From Acidobacteriota bacterium (GTDB lineage: Bacteria > Acidobacteriota > Terriglobia > Acidiferrales > UBA7541), in NCBI GenBank assembly GCA_003152355.1, contig PMAA01000205.1, positions 6,492 through 47,778 on the forward strand: a stretch of 41,287 bases of DNA, in the 5' to 3' direction. A model generated the notes under the pieces. That model saw only the letters and a list, made by a program, of their open reading frames with translations. It did not search any database and had not been told where the DNA came from. The translations under genes were made by a program, and so were the position numbers. Positions 29,049-37,212 of the stretch are shown in pieces. Numbering within the stretch: the first letter of the stretch is position 1; each line of letters starts with the position of its first letter.

Positions 29049-30152
29049 TTATTTCGCGTCAGGATTCGGGATCATCCGATCACGGATGATCGCGGGGAGT
29101 TCGTGGCAGGCCGCGATGAACTGGCGAAGAGTCCGCCTGGTTGAGCCGAACGAGTCGAACTCATCCATCGAGAGACCCTCTTCCGCGTACGCGCGCTGGA
29201 AATCCGGGAATTTCAGCAAAAGCTCATCCACAATTTTTGGATCGACGGGATTGGCGATCCGAGGGATGACCTCGACATCACTCGAGTTGAAACGAACCTG
29301 CCATTTGTGCGGAGGAGAAATCACGACATCTCCGCCGATGAATTCGCTCCAGTGCATATGGTTGCGGAATGCCGCAGAGAGTAGCCGGATGCGATATCCA
29401 CGCTCACGAAAGATTTGGTAGGTCTTCTTGAAGGCGGCGACTCCAGCCCACTCGAGATATCCGGGATCGGTCGTGATTGATTCCATTTCTGCCTGAACCT
29501 TAAGCCAGTCGTCGAGTCGTCCCACCATGATCGTGCACACGGGCCCCATCGAGGAAATATCGTTGCCGGCACCTTGCCGGCGCTTTAGACCGCGCTCGAC
29601 CGCTTCCGCGACGGCGACGCACTGCGGAACTGTAAAACAAACCGTGGCATTGATGCTGATGCCCCGATAGGTGGCCTCTTCAATGGCTGCGATACCTGCT
29701 TTGGTGACAGGAATTTTTACAATCATGTTTGGCGCCAAGGCGTCGAATCTCACGGCTTGCGCCACAATCGCTTTGGCATCGCGGTGGAAGCGAGGGTCCG
29801 TCTGAATCGAGAGCCTGCCGTTGATCCCGCGGTGCTGTTCGAAGACCGGCATCAAAAGCTCCGCTGCTTTGATCGAAATTTCTTCGACCACCCTCCAGGC
29901 GATTTGGTCTTCTGTGGCGAGCGGCATCTCTTCGATGAGTTCGTCAATGCGATCCTTCCAGAGATGCATTTCCTTCTTCAATATTTCACAGACGATAACT
30001 GGATTGCAGGTGGCTCCAACCGCGCCATGATCGAGCGCATAGTTTAATTCCTGGAGAGAGGCGGAATCGTTCCAGAGGCAGGTGGGGGTCGTCTGGGTCA
30101 TTTCGAAGAGCGGGCTCTTGAATTTTACGAGTTGTTTCATCGGATCCACCAC
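29049..30152 (-). CDS. Transaldolase family protein
   Basis: TTPTCLWNDSASLQELNYALDHGAVGATCNPVIV; Schiff-base Lys context NMIVKIPVTKAGIAAIEEATYRGISINATVCFTVPQCVAVAEAVERGLKRR. Confidence 0.88.
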   Translation of the reverse strand: MVDPMKQLVKFKSPLFEMTQTTPTCLWNDSASLQELNYALDHGAVGATCNPVIVCEILKKEMHLWKDRIDELIEEMPLATEDQIAWRVVEEISIKAAELLMPVFEQHRGINGRLSIQTDPRFHRDAKAIVAQAVRFDALAPNMIVKIPVTKAGIAAIEEATYRGISINATVCFTVPQCVAVAEAVERGLKRRQGAGNDISSMGPVCTIMVGRLDDWLKVQAEMESITTDPGYLEWAGVAAFKKTYQIFRERGYRIRLLSAAFRNHMHWSEFIGGDVVISPPHKWQVRFNSSDVEVIPRIANPVDPKIVDELLLKFPDFQRAYAEEGLSMDEFDSFGSTRRTLRQFIAACHELPAIIRDRMIPNPDAK

Positions 30153-30254
30153 CCGCTGCCCGATCGCAGCTGCTGCGGCGCCGAATCACGGGAAGCAGCG
30201 GCCCTCTGTGAACAAGAAATCGAATCGGCGTCCAGATTCCTGCGCGCCACCGAA

Positions 30255-30282
30255 AGTATACATCCAATACTTTGCAAGACAA
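30255..30282 (-). promoter_or_regulatory. Putative sigma-70-like promoter for the transaldolase gene
   Basis: Reverse strand TTGTCT - N16 - TATACT. Confidence 0.5.
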
Positions 30283-30289
30283 TGATTTC

Positions 30290-30303
30290 CCGAAACGTTT
30301 TGG
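30290..30303. promoter_or_regulatory. Putative LacI-family operator
   Basis: CCGAAACGTTTTGG, one-mismatch CG-centred palindrome, between the divergent transaldolase and LacI genes. Confidence 0.65.
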
Positions 30304-30350
30304 TTTTGGCTTTATGGCGGTTTCTAGTAAGCTCCTGATTTACAAACCTA

Positions 30351-31433
30351 ATGACTCCGTCTCTGAAGGGCGCGACGAGGAAAACTGGGTTGAGGTCAAA
30401 AGCGAATCGCGTAAAACGCCACGTTACAATTCGCGAAGTGGCCAAGGCGGCGGGCGCTTCCGTCTCCACAATCTCCGCAGCACTGAACAATTCAGACTAT
30501 GTCAGCACGGACATGCGCAGCCGAATTGATGAAGCGATCAAGACGCTGCGATATTTCCCGAATGATCTCGCACGAGGCCTTCGCCTTCAGAAAACACACT
30601 CCATTGCAATCGTCGTCCCCGATCTGTCAAACAACTTTTATATCGAGCTTGTGCGTGGTGCGAAAGACTACTCGGCTTCAGCGAATTTTACCGTCCTGAT
30701 CGGAGATTCCCGAGAAAGTTGGGAAGAAGAGCGCAATTACCTTGAGTCGTTTCACCGGCGTCGCGTTGACGGCATCGTGCGTGTCCCCGCCATTAACGCA
30801 GTCGGCGGGAAAGCCAAATCGTTCCTCGGAAATCTTCCGGTGGTTTACGCGGACCGCTACCCGCTTGTCCGCGATCCATACATCGGAAGAGTGGGCGTGG
30901 ACAATACCGGGGCAGCCGAAAGTGCCACACGCTACTTGCTGAGCCTTGGCCACCGGGATATCGGAATCATCGCAGGAGATGCTTCGAGCGGAACTTCGGT
31001 GGACAGGCTGCAGGGATTTTTGAGCGCGATTCGTAGTGCGAAAATCCGTCAGGACCGCTCGATGATTCATGCCGGGCACAACGATATGGAAAGCGGCCAT
31101 TTTCACGCGATGCAGCTATTGACGCGCGGCCAGCGCCCAACGGCAATTTTCTGCACCAACAACATGATGGCATTGGGCGCGCTGGCAGCCATACAGGAGA
31201 TCGGTCTCGCGTGCCCCGACGAGGTCAGCCTGCTGGGATTCGACGATTTTTATTGGGCGACGCTGCTACGGCCGAGGCTCACCGTGGTGCGCCAACCCGC
31301 GAGAGAAATAGGAATGATTGCCGCGAGACTCTTGATCGATCATATCGAAGGACGAGTGAGCGTTCCCACTCCAGCCGTACTCAAGACACAACTGATAGTG
31401 CGAGATTCCTGCTGTCCCCCGAGAAAAATATAA
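30351..31433 (+). CDS. LacI family transcriptional regulator
   Basis: VTIREVAKAAGASVSTISAALNNSDYVSTDMRSRIDEAIKTLRYFPNDLARGLRLQKTHSIAIVVPDLSNNFYIELVRGAKD plus periplasmic-binding-like effector domain. Confidence 0.95.
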   Translation: MTPSLKGATRKTGLRSKANRVKRHVTIREVAKAAGASVSTISAALNNSDYVSTDMRSRIDEAIKTLRYFPNDLARGLRLQKTHSIAIVVPDLSNNFYIELVRGAKDYSASANFTVLIGDSRESWEEERNYLESFHRRRVDGIVRVPAINAVGGKAKSFLGNLPVVYADRYPLVRDPYIGRVGVDNTGAAESATRYLLSLGHRDIGIIAGDASSGTSVDRLQGFLSAIRSAKIRQDRSMIHAGHNDMESGHFHAMQLLTRGQRPTAIFCTNNMMALGALAAIQEIGLACPDEVSLLGFDDFYWATLLRPRLTVVRQPAREIGMIAARLLIDHIEGRVSVPTPAVLKTQLIVRDSCCPPRKI

Positions 31434-31462
31434 GCGCGGAGGCTATGCTCTTTTTCGGAGTG

Positions 31463-32890
31463 CTAGCCATTTGGCGCAGAGCGGCCGTGGGCTTGGTCGA
31501 GCGGCCATGTTTTGACGGCCCGCGCCCGAAGAAAATACGCGCCCAATCCCAATACTAAAAGAATGCCAGCAGTGCCGAGATTCTGGCGTTGTTCCGGCGC
31601 GCTCGCGACAAAGATCCACCCTACAAGTGCAATGAGCGCCGGCACGGGATAAAGCCACATGCCATAGGGACGCTGGATTTCTGTGCGATATTTGCGCATG
31701 GCGAACACGGCGAATATCTGAGGGATGAACTGAAACACAATCTGAATGATCATTAAAGCTGAGAGCAGCCGCTCCAGCGAAAACCAGCAGAGTGGAATGG
31801 CCATCGCATTGATGGCGATAAGTGAAACGGTTGGAAAGCGGCCCGTGGAATGGACGCGGCCGAACATCTTAAAAAAGTTTCCCTCCGCGCCGGCGGCATA
31901 GAGGATTCGAGTGAGACCCAGGCTCAAGCTGAAAATCCCCCCGAGAGTCGCGACCAGAATGAGGCATGTCATCACCGAGGCCGCGCGTGAGCCGTACAAC
32001 TTTCCGATGAAATCCGACACCACCGCGTGAGAGACGGCGGCTTCGCGCCATGGAATCGTTCCGATAATCACCTCGCTCATTAACAGGTAAAGGACAGCGA
32101 TGATCAGAACCGAGAACACAATGGCTCTGGGAATATTCTTCGCGGGATTTTTGACTTCGCCTCCGAGGTAGGTGATGTTGTTGTACCCGCCATAGTTATA
32201 CATCGCGAATAAGGTGGCCCCCGCCAAACCGTAGAAAAACGATTTGGAGAGATGAAACGCGCCAGGCGGAAAATCAAATACCATCTTCGTGTTGATGTGT
32301 ATTACGCCGGAAACGATTACCCAAAACATCGCGACCAACACCACGCCCAACATGACAACCGAGTAACGTCCCACCGATTTGATGGGACGATACAAAAGGA
32401 ATGTGACGAGCACACAAATGGATGCGGCGATGGCGCCGACGCCAACGTGACTTAATCCAGGAAAGAAATAATGGGTATATTCGGCGAAGCCGACGCAGGC
32501 CCCCGAAATGGATAGTGGACCGACAAAAATTGTTTCCCATAGGAAGAGGAAAGAGAATAATTGGCCCCAGGCGCGGGAGTTGAAGGCCTCGCGAAAATAT
32601 ATATACGCCCCGCCGGCCCCGGGCATCGCGGCGCCCAGTTCGGCGTAAACCATCCCATCGCAGACGGAAAACAATGCTCCGAGAAACCATCCGAGCACAG
32701 CCTGCGGCCCGCCCATCGCGGAAAGTATCACTCCGATGGTGATGAAAGGGCCGATGCCAATCATCTCCAGCATGTTTACGGCGGTGGACTGGACCAAGCC
32801 CATGCCGCGAACAAGTTTTTCGGAAGGTCCCGCGATGTCGGCGGGAAGATGCGGTGCAGGGTTTTCGGTCACGTCACGCGTCCTGGACAC
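31463..32890 (-). CDS. APC superfamily amino acid permease
   Basis: AVNMLEMIGIGPFITIGVILSAMGGPQAVLGWFLGALFSVCDGMVYAELGAAMPGAGGAYIYFREAF; many TM segments. Confidence 0.93.
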   Translation of the reverse strand: MSRTRDVTENPAPHLPADIAGPSEKLVRGMGLVQSTAVNMLEMIGIGPFITIGVILSAMGGPQAVLGWFLGALFSVCDGMVYAELGAAMPGAGGAYIYFREAFNSRAWGQLFSFLFLWETIFVGPLSISGACVGFAEYTHYFFPGLSHVGVGAIAASICVLVTFLLYRPIKSVGRYSVVMLGVVLVAMFWVIVSGVIHINTKMVFDFPPGAFHLSKSFFYGLAGATLFAMYNYGGYNNITYLGGEVKNPAKNIPRAIVFSVLIIAVLYLLMSEVIIGTIPWREAAVSHAVVSDFIGKLYGSRAASVMTCLILVATLGGIFSLSLGLTRILYAAGAEGNFFKMFGRVHSTGRFPTVSLIAINAMAIPLCWFSLERLLSALMIIQIVFQFIPQIFAVFAMRKYRTEIQRPYGMWLYPVPALIALVGWIFVASAPEQRQNLGTAGILLVLGLGAYFLRARAVKTWPLDQAHGRSAPNG

Positions 32891-32915
32891 ACGCTGTATC
32901 GATTATCGAGCGCGC

Positions 32916-32944
32916 ACTATAGCAGCGTGATTCGGCACGGACAA
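32916..32944 (-). promoter_or_regulatory. Putative promoter for the APC permease gene
   Basis: Reverse strand TTGTCC - N17 - TATAGT, upstream of the APC start at 32890. Confidence 0.45.
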
Positions 32945-32963
32945 GGAGAGAAGTGCCAATGTA

Positions 32964-32977
32964 CTGAAACGTTTCGG
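32964..32977. promoter_or_regulatory. Putative LacI-family operator
   Basis: CTGAAACGTTTCGG, one-mismatch CG-centred palindrome. Confidence 0.65.
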
Positions 32978-33026
32978 CATTAATCCGCCTCGGGACGTTT
33001 GACGGGTGGGAGAAAACACAAACGAT

Positions 33027-33325
33027 CTCGCTAAGAAATTGGGAGTGGACAAGCCGCGGGAAATTACGTTAGCGTTCGAGCGATTTTTGTAAAACGAGGG
33101 CATATGGTGCAGCTCACGAGAAGGGATCTAGTGCTGTCAGGGTTGGCGCTCCCCGGGATCGCGGCCACATTTTACAGAGGCGCTCCGAGCGACGACGCTC
33201 ACCTAAAGCCGAAACGATTCGAGGAAACCGCCGGATTTGAAATAGCCGATGTTGTGGCCACTCATCCCCTGGCGATTTTGCCGCTGGGAAGCCTGGAATT
33301 CCACGGCTCCTCGACAATTGGTTGA
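33027..33325 (+). pseudogene. Truncated Tat-signal creatininase-family gene preceded by the 3' end of another gene (copy 1)
   Basis: Reading through 33027: DLAKKLGVDKPREITLAFERFL*, then ORF 33104-33325 MVQLTRRDLVLSGLALPGIAATFYRG..RFEETAGFEIADVVATHPLAILPLGSLEFHG, stopping right after the creatininase-type LPLGSLEFHG motif. Confidence 0.7.
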
Positions 33326-33477
33326 AGCACGATGAAGTGCCCGGGAGTTGGTAGACGTAGCGGAATCTAGAAGCGTCTGTTTCGCGGAAGGCGGAGATTC
33401 GTTACTCCGTTCGTCTCTGATCTTCTCATCCTGCGACGTCCGGCCACTCCGACCGGCCCGCAATCCAGCTTCCTACG

Positions 33478-34812
33478 TCAGGGATTTTGCCCCGTGGCAT
33501 AAACCTTAACCCAGTGGTTCCGTATCCGCGCCTTGATCTGTTTTCCCTTCAAGTCGGCGACGATCAGATCGGAATCCTGCAAGGGCATGTGGCAATCAAT
33601 GCAGTTCTCCCGAATTTTCGCACCCAACTTCGCAAATTCGCCGCATTCCCGATCCTTGTGGCACTGCAAGCATTTTGCCGAATATGACGCCGCAGCGCGT
33701 TCTGGTGCATGCACGTCATGGCATGTCGTACACGTCATCTGCGAGTTTTGGTAGCAGCGGCTTTTTTGCGTTAGCGCCACTTGATTTCCGTGCACGTCAA
33801 CGCGGGCATCCGCATTGGGGTGCGGCAGTCTGAAGTAATTGTCCAGTTGCTGTCCCGGAACGTATGAAAACGCGGGCACAATGAGTTGCCCGATCCCGCC
33901 ATGACATTGCGCGCACACCTCGATTTGCCGATCGCGTGGCAGGCTCGCCGGGTTGACGATGGAATGAGTGCCCGAAAAAACCGCAGTAGGGTTCAATCGC
34001 TCGTTCTCCGCATGCTCTCGACCCGGCCCGTGGCATCTCTCACACGAAATGCCGAGCACAAAGTCCGTCTTTCTATAATAGTTTTCGGCATTCTCTGATG
34101 GAAGCGACTCAAAATACGTGGCGTGGCACTGTAGGCATTCCGGAACAATCGGCCTGTCGAAATTCGCGATCCCATCAGTGTATCCCGGGCTATTTGTCCA
34201 CCCTTTCAACTCGCTCCAATAAGATACGGGCAATTGAAAAAGCTGATTCCCCTTCCAATACAAATAGGTCTGACCTTTTTCTCCCGACCCCGTAACGATA
34301 TCGATTCGCTCCGTTCGAGTTTTCTCGTCCGGCGGCTGCCAGAATACGGCCGTCTCGTAAAACCCACTTTCTTTCTCATCCATGCGGAAATGCAGATCTG
34401 GATCGCTGGTCCTGAGAATATTCGCGCCATCTGTAAATTTGCCCAAGATGGAATCCTTGGTGGGCAGCTGGGATGTTAGATGGTGCCCGGTGCGCGCATA
34501 CGTATCACCGATCTCTTGGTGGCACCCCCGGCAAGCCGCGTCTCCCAAAAAGTTAGTGCGAGCGGCCGATTCTCCATCGTTAACCTGTGCAATGGCACGG
34601 CCGGGACTGGAAGGTTTAGTCTGCTGAGGTCTCGCAGCTGTCCTGCTTGCGAAGGTGAGAGCAGCTACGCAAGCCACCGCCATCAGCATGCCGATCAGCC
34701 TTCGTGTCGCCATCGAGATTCGCTCCCGCGCCATTACGTTAACTGATTTCGCATTCGCTCTCAATCCGAACACAGAGGGGCTGCTCCGCGGCGCGTGGCA
34801 TCCGCCATACAA
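33478..34812 (-). CDS. Multihaem c-type cytochrome (7 CxxCH motifs); true start probably 34713 or 34734
   Basis: CRGCH, CLQCH, CERCH, CAQCH, CTTCH, CLQCH, CIDCH; signal-like MATRRLIGMLMAVACVAALTFASRTA. Confidence 0.9.
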   Translation of the reverse strand: MYGGCHAPRSSPSVFGLRANAKSVNVMARERISMATRRLIGMLMAVACVAALTFASRTAARPQQTKPSSPGRAIAQVNDGESAARTNFLGDAACRGCHQEIGDTYARTGHHLTSQLPTKDSILGKFTDGANILRTSDPDLHFRMDEKESGFYETAVFWQPPDEKTRTERIDIVTGSGEKGQTYLYWKGNQLFQLPVSYWSELKGWTNSPGYTDGIANFDRPIVPECLQCHATYFESLPSENAENYYRKTDFVLGISCERCHGPGREHAENERLNPTAVFSGTHSIVNPASLPRDRQIEVCAQCHGGIGQLIVPAFSYVPGQQLDNYFRLPHPNADARVDVHGNQVALTQKSRCYQNSQMTCTTCHDVHAPERAAASYSAKCLQCHKDRECGEFAKLGAKIRENCIDCHMPLQDSDLIVADLKGKQIKARIRNHWVKVYATGQNP

Positions 34813-35040
34813 TCAACACGGAGAAAAAATTATCGGTTCGACGGCTGAGAAGAGGCGGACTAGTCGGGAATTTCCTTTTCCGGGAGTATCCCGGACGAAA
34901 TCTCCAACGGACGATTCAAGATCCGTTCCCAAGAACGTGGATTTCGCGAATAGAATACAAGAGTCTCTCGGATCGAAAAACCGTCGCCGGTTGTTCGGTG
35001 CAAACAGAGACGTTTGGGAGGTAGGGAGATGTACCACGGA

Positions 35041-35243
35041 CTCGCGAAGTAGTTCGGCGTGGACAAGCCGCGAGGTCTTACGCTAACGTGCCAGCGGTTT
35101 TGTGGATCAGGACATGTGGTGAAGCCTGCAAGTAGGGATATCCTGGTGGGAGGGCTCGCTCTCCCCTGGATCGTTGCATACTACCAAGACACTCCCAGAG
35201 ACGACACTTCAGAGCGGGAACGATTCGAAGAGACTGCGGGTAC
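35041..35243 (+). pseudogene. Degenerate duplicate of the 33027 locus (copy 2)
   Basis: GLAK*FGVDKPRGLTLTCQRFC..VVKPASRDILVGGLALPWIVAYYQDTPRDDTSERERFEETAG aligns with DLAKKLGVDKPREITLAFERFL..MVQLTRRDLVLSGLALPGIAATFYRGAPSDDAHLKPKRFEETAG. Confidence 0.75.
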
Positions 35244-35293
35244 GAAGGAGAGATCCGATTCGCTGGCTGAGGGAGCAGACACAAGCGATAACC

Positions 35294-37165
35294 GTGACGA
35301 CGAGCGAGATCTTATGGCGACCGGCCTTGTACGCAGGCGTCTTCTTGCTCTGCTGTTTCACGCTTGCTCTTGGTGCGCAACAGAGCCAATCCTCGCAGCA
35401 AACACACTCACCTCAATCTTCTGAGACGCTTGCTGAGGCGCGATCGTATCTCTCTCAGGGAGATACGCAAGACGCAATACGGATTCTCTCCAGTTATCTC
35501 CAAACTCGGCCTAAGGATGCTGCCGCACGGATTTTGCTCGGCCAAGCGTACGCCAGCGTTGGGCAGAACGACCGCGCCGAGAAAGAGTTCCAAACCGTTT
35601 TGCAATCCGCGCCTGAAAATTACGTCGCGTCGGCGGCACTCGGCGAGATCTATGAACTCGGGGGCCAGCCGGAAAAGGCTGAGGCAATGCTGGCGCGCGC
35701 GGCGAGGGACAGTCACGGTGACCCACGGATTCGCATAGAGTGGGCGGTCGTTCTGTCGCGCCTGCATAAATACAAAGAGGCTCAAAGCGCGTTGGCAGGC
35801 GTTTCGTCACCAAGTGCCCCCGAAGAACGCATCAGATACCACCGTCTGAAAGCGTCCGTCGCTCTGGGACTTGGAGACCCGCAAGTCGCTGCTTCGGAAA
35901 TGGAAAAGGCTCTGGCTCTAGATCCAACGAATCCCGGCCTGGTCATAGCGACAGCCGTAGCAGACGTTCAATCGGAAAACTGGCAACGCGCAGCAAGCCT
36001 GACAGAGCCACTATTCTCCAGTACGCACGATCCGCAAGTCGGCCTGGTTTTCCTGGAAGCACAATTGGGCATGCATGCCGAATTTCATCCCACCCTCGAA
36101 CTGCTTCGCTCGACGCAACTGTCTACCGAAGCGGAGTTGATTTTTCGGCAGCGTTTGGCGGAACTCCTGATCTCTCACGGAGAATTTTCCGATGCTATTG
36201 ACGAGCTTAGGGTGGCGGCCGACCTCGATCCAGGACGCCCTGAAGCGCGTTTCAACCTGGCTCTCGCGCAGTATAAGGCGGGCCGTCTGGATGACGCATT
36301 GGCGAGCACGGAAAAGTGCAAGGAACTCGGCGACAACGCCGATCTCGAAGACTTGCTCGGAGACATTCAAGAGGCCCGCGGAGACAACTTGGCTGCGGTA
36401 AAAAGTTATCAGGCTGCCGTGGCGCTGGCTCCGAACGAGGAAAAATATCGGCTCTCGCTCGCAGTGGAATTGATCCGCCACGGTAACTTCGACGCTGCCA
36501 GGATCGTTCTCAAACAGGCGGAAGATTTCGAGCCCAAGTCGTGGCGAATACAACTCGCACTCGGCATGGTTGAATATTTCTCAGGAACAGACGAAGAAGC
36601 GACCCGGTATCTCCTGCATGCGGCCGAACTGGCTCGCGATCCCGAGCCCGCGTTGCGCTATTTGGGAGACATTCAGATGGTCCGGGCATCCACCCCCGAT
36701 CCCGAGGCGATTGCAAAACTATGTGACTATGCAGACCACCAACCAAAGGACGGCCACATGCAGTTCTACTGTGGCGGCGTGCTTTTTCGGCGGGACTCCG
36801 TCTCTGGCGACAAAACGCACTCTAGCGAAATTCTACGGCACCTTCACGCTTCGGCTGGTCTTCTCCCAAAAGACGCCTCGCCGCATTGCCAACTGGGCAA
36901 AGCTTATCGATGGTTGGACCAATGGCAAGAGGCACTTGGCGAATCCGAAATCTGCGCACGCATGGACCCGGACTCCGCGGACGCGCATTATCGTTTGGCT
37001 CAAATTTATGAGCACGTGGGACAACGGGAGCTAAAGAACAAGGAAATAAAACTCTACGAGGCCGCCTCAACGCGCGTCGCCGACGAGAACGCGCGGCGCG
37101 ATGCGACAATGAAAACATTTCTCTTCACCATTCAGAATCAAAAGGAGACACCGGACCATAAGTAA
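35294..37165 (+). CDS. Exported tetratricopeptide-repeat protein (GTG start proposed; track ORF begins 35174)
   Basis: Signal-like ALYAGVFLLCCFTLALGAQQ, then TPR units (RSYLSQGDTQDAIRILSSYLQTRPKDAAARILLGQAYASVGQNDRAEKEFQTVLQSAPENYVASAALGEIYELGGQPEKAEAML). Confidence 0.88.
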   Translation: MTTSEILWRPALYAGVFLLCCFTLALGAQQSQSSQQTHSPQSSETLAEARSYLSQGDTQDAIRILSSYLQTRPKDAAARILLGQAYASVGQNDRAEKEFQTVLQSAPENYVASAALGEIYELGGQPEKAEAMLARAARDSHGDPRIRIEWAVVLSRLHKYKEAQSALAGVSSPSAPEERIRYHRLKASVALGLGDPQVAASEMEKALALDPTNPGLVIATAVADVQSENWQRAASLTEPLFSSTHDPQVGLVFLEAQLGMHAEFHPTLELLRSTQLSTEAELIFRQRLAELLISHGEFSDAIDELRVAADLDPGRPEARFNLALAQYKAGRLDDALASTEKCKELGDNADLEDLLGDIQEARGDNLAAVKSYQAAVALAPNEEKYRLSLAVELIRHGNFDAARIVLKQAEDFEPKSWRIQLALGMVEYFSGTDEEATRYLLHAAELARDPEPALRYLGDIQMVRASTPDPEAIAKLCDYADHQPKDGHMQFYCGGVLFRRDSVSGDKTHSSEILRHLHASAGLLPKDASPHCQLGKAYRWLDQWQEALGESEICARMDPDSADAHYRLAQIYEHVGQRELKNKEIKLYEAASTRVADENARRDATMKTFLFTIQNQKETPDHK

Positions 37166-37212
37166 GTAAATATGTTCCGGCGTCAAACCAATTCGCACTC
37201 TTCGCAGCTCAG

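Noticed and set aside
33205-33222. CCGAAACGATTCGAGG resembling the LacI-type palindrome
   Set aside because: Lies in codons for KRFEE within the creatininase remnant, and the matching position of copy 2 (GGGAACGATTCG) is also coding-like; symmetry is imperfect.
36011-36553. 180-aa minus-strand ORF
   Set aside because: Antisense to the TPR gene; no recognisable motif.
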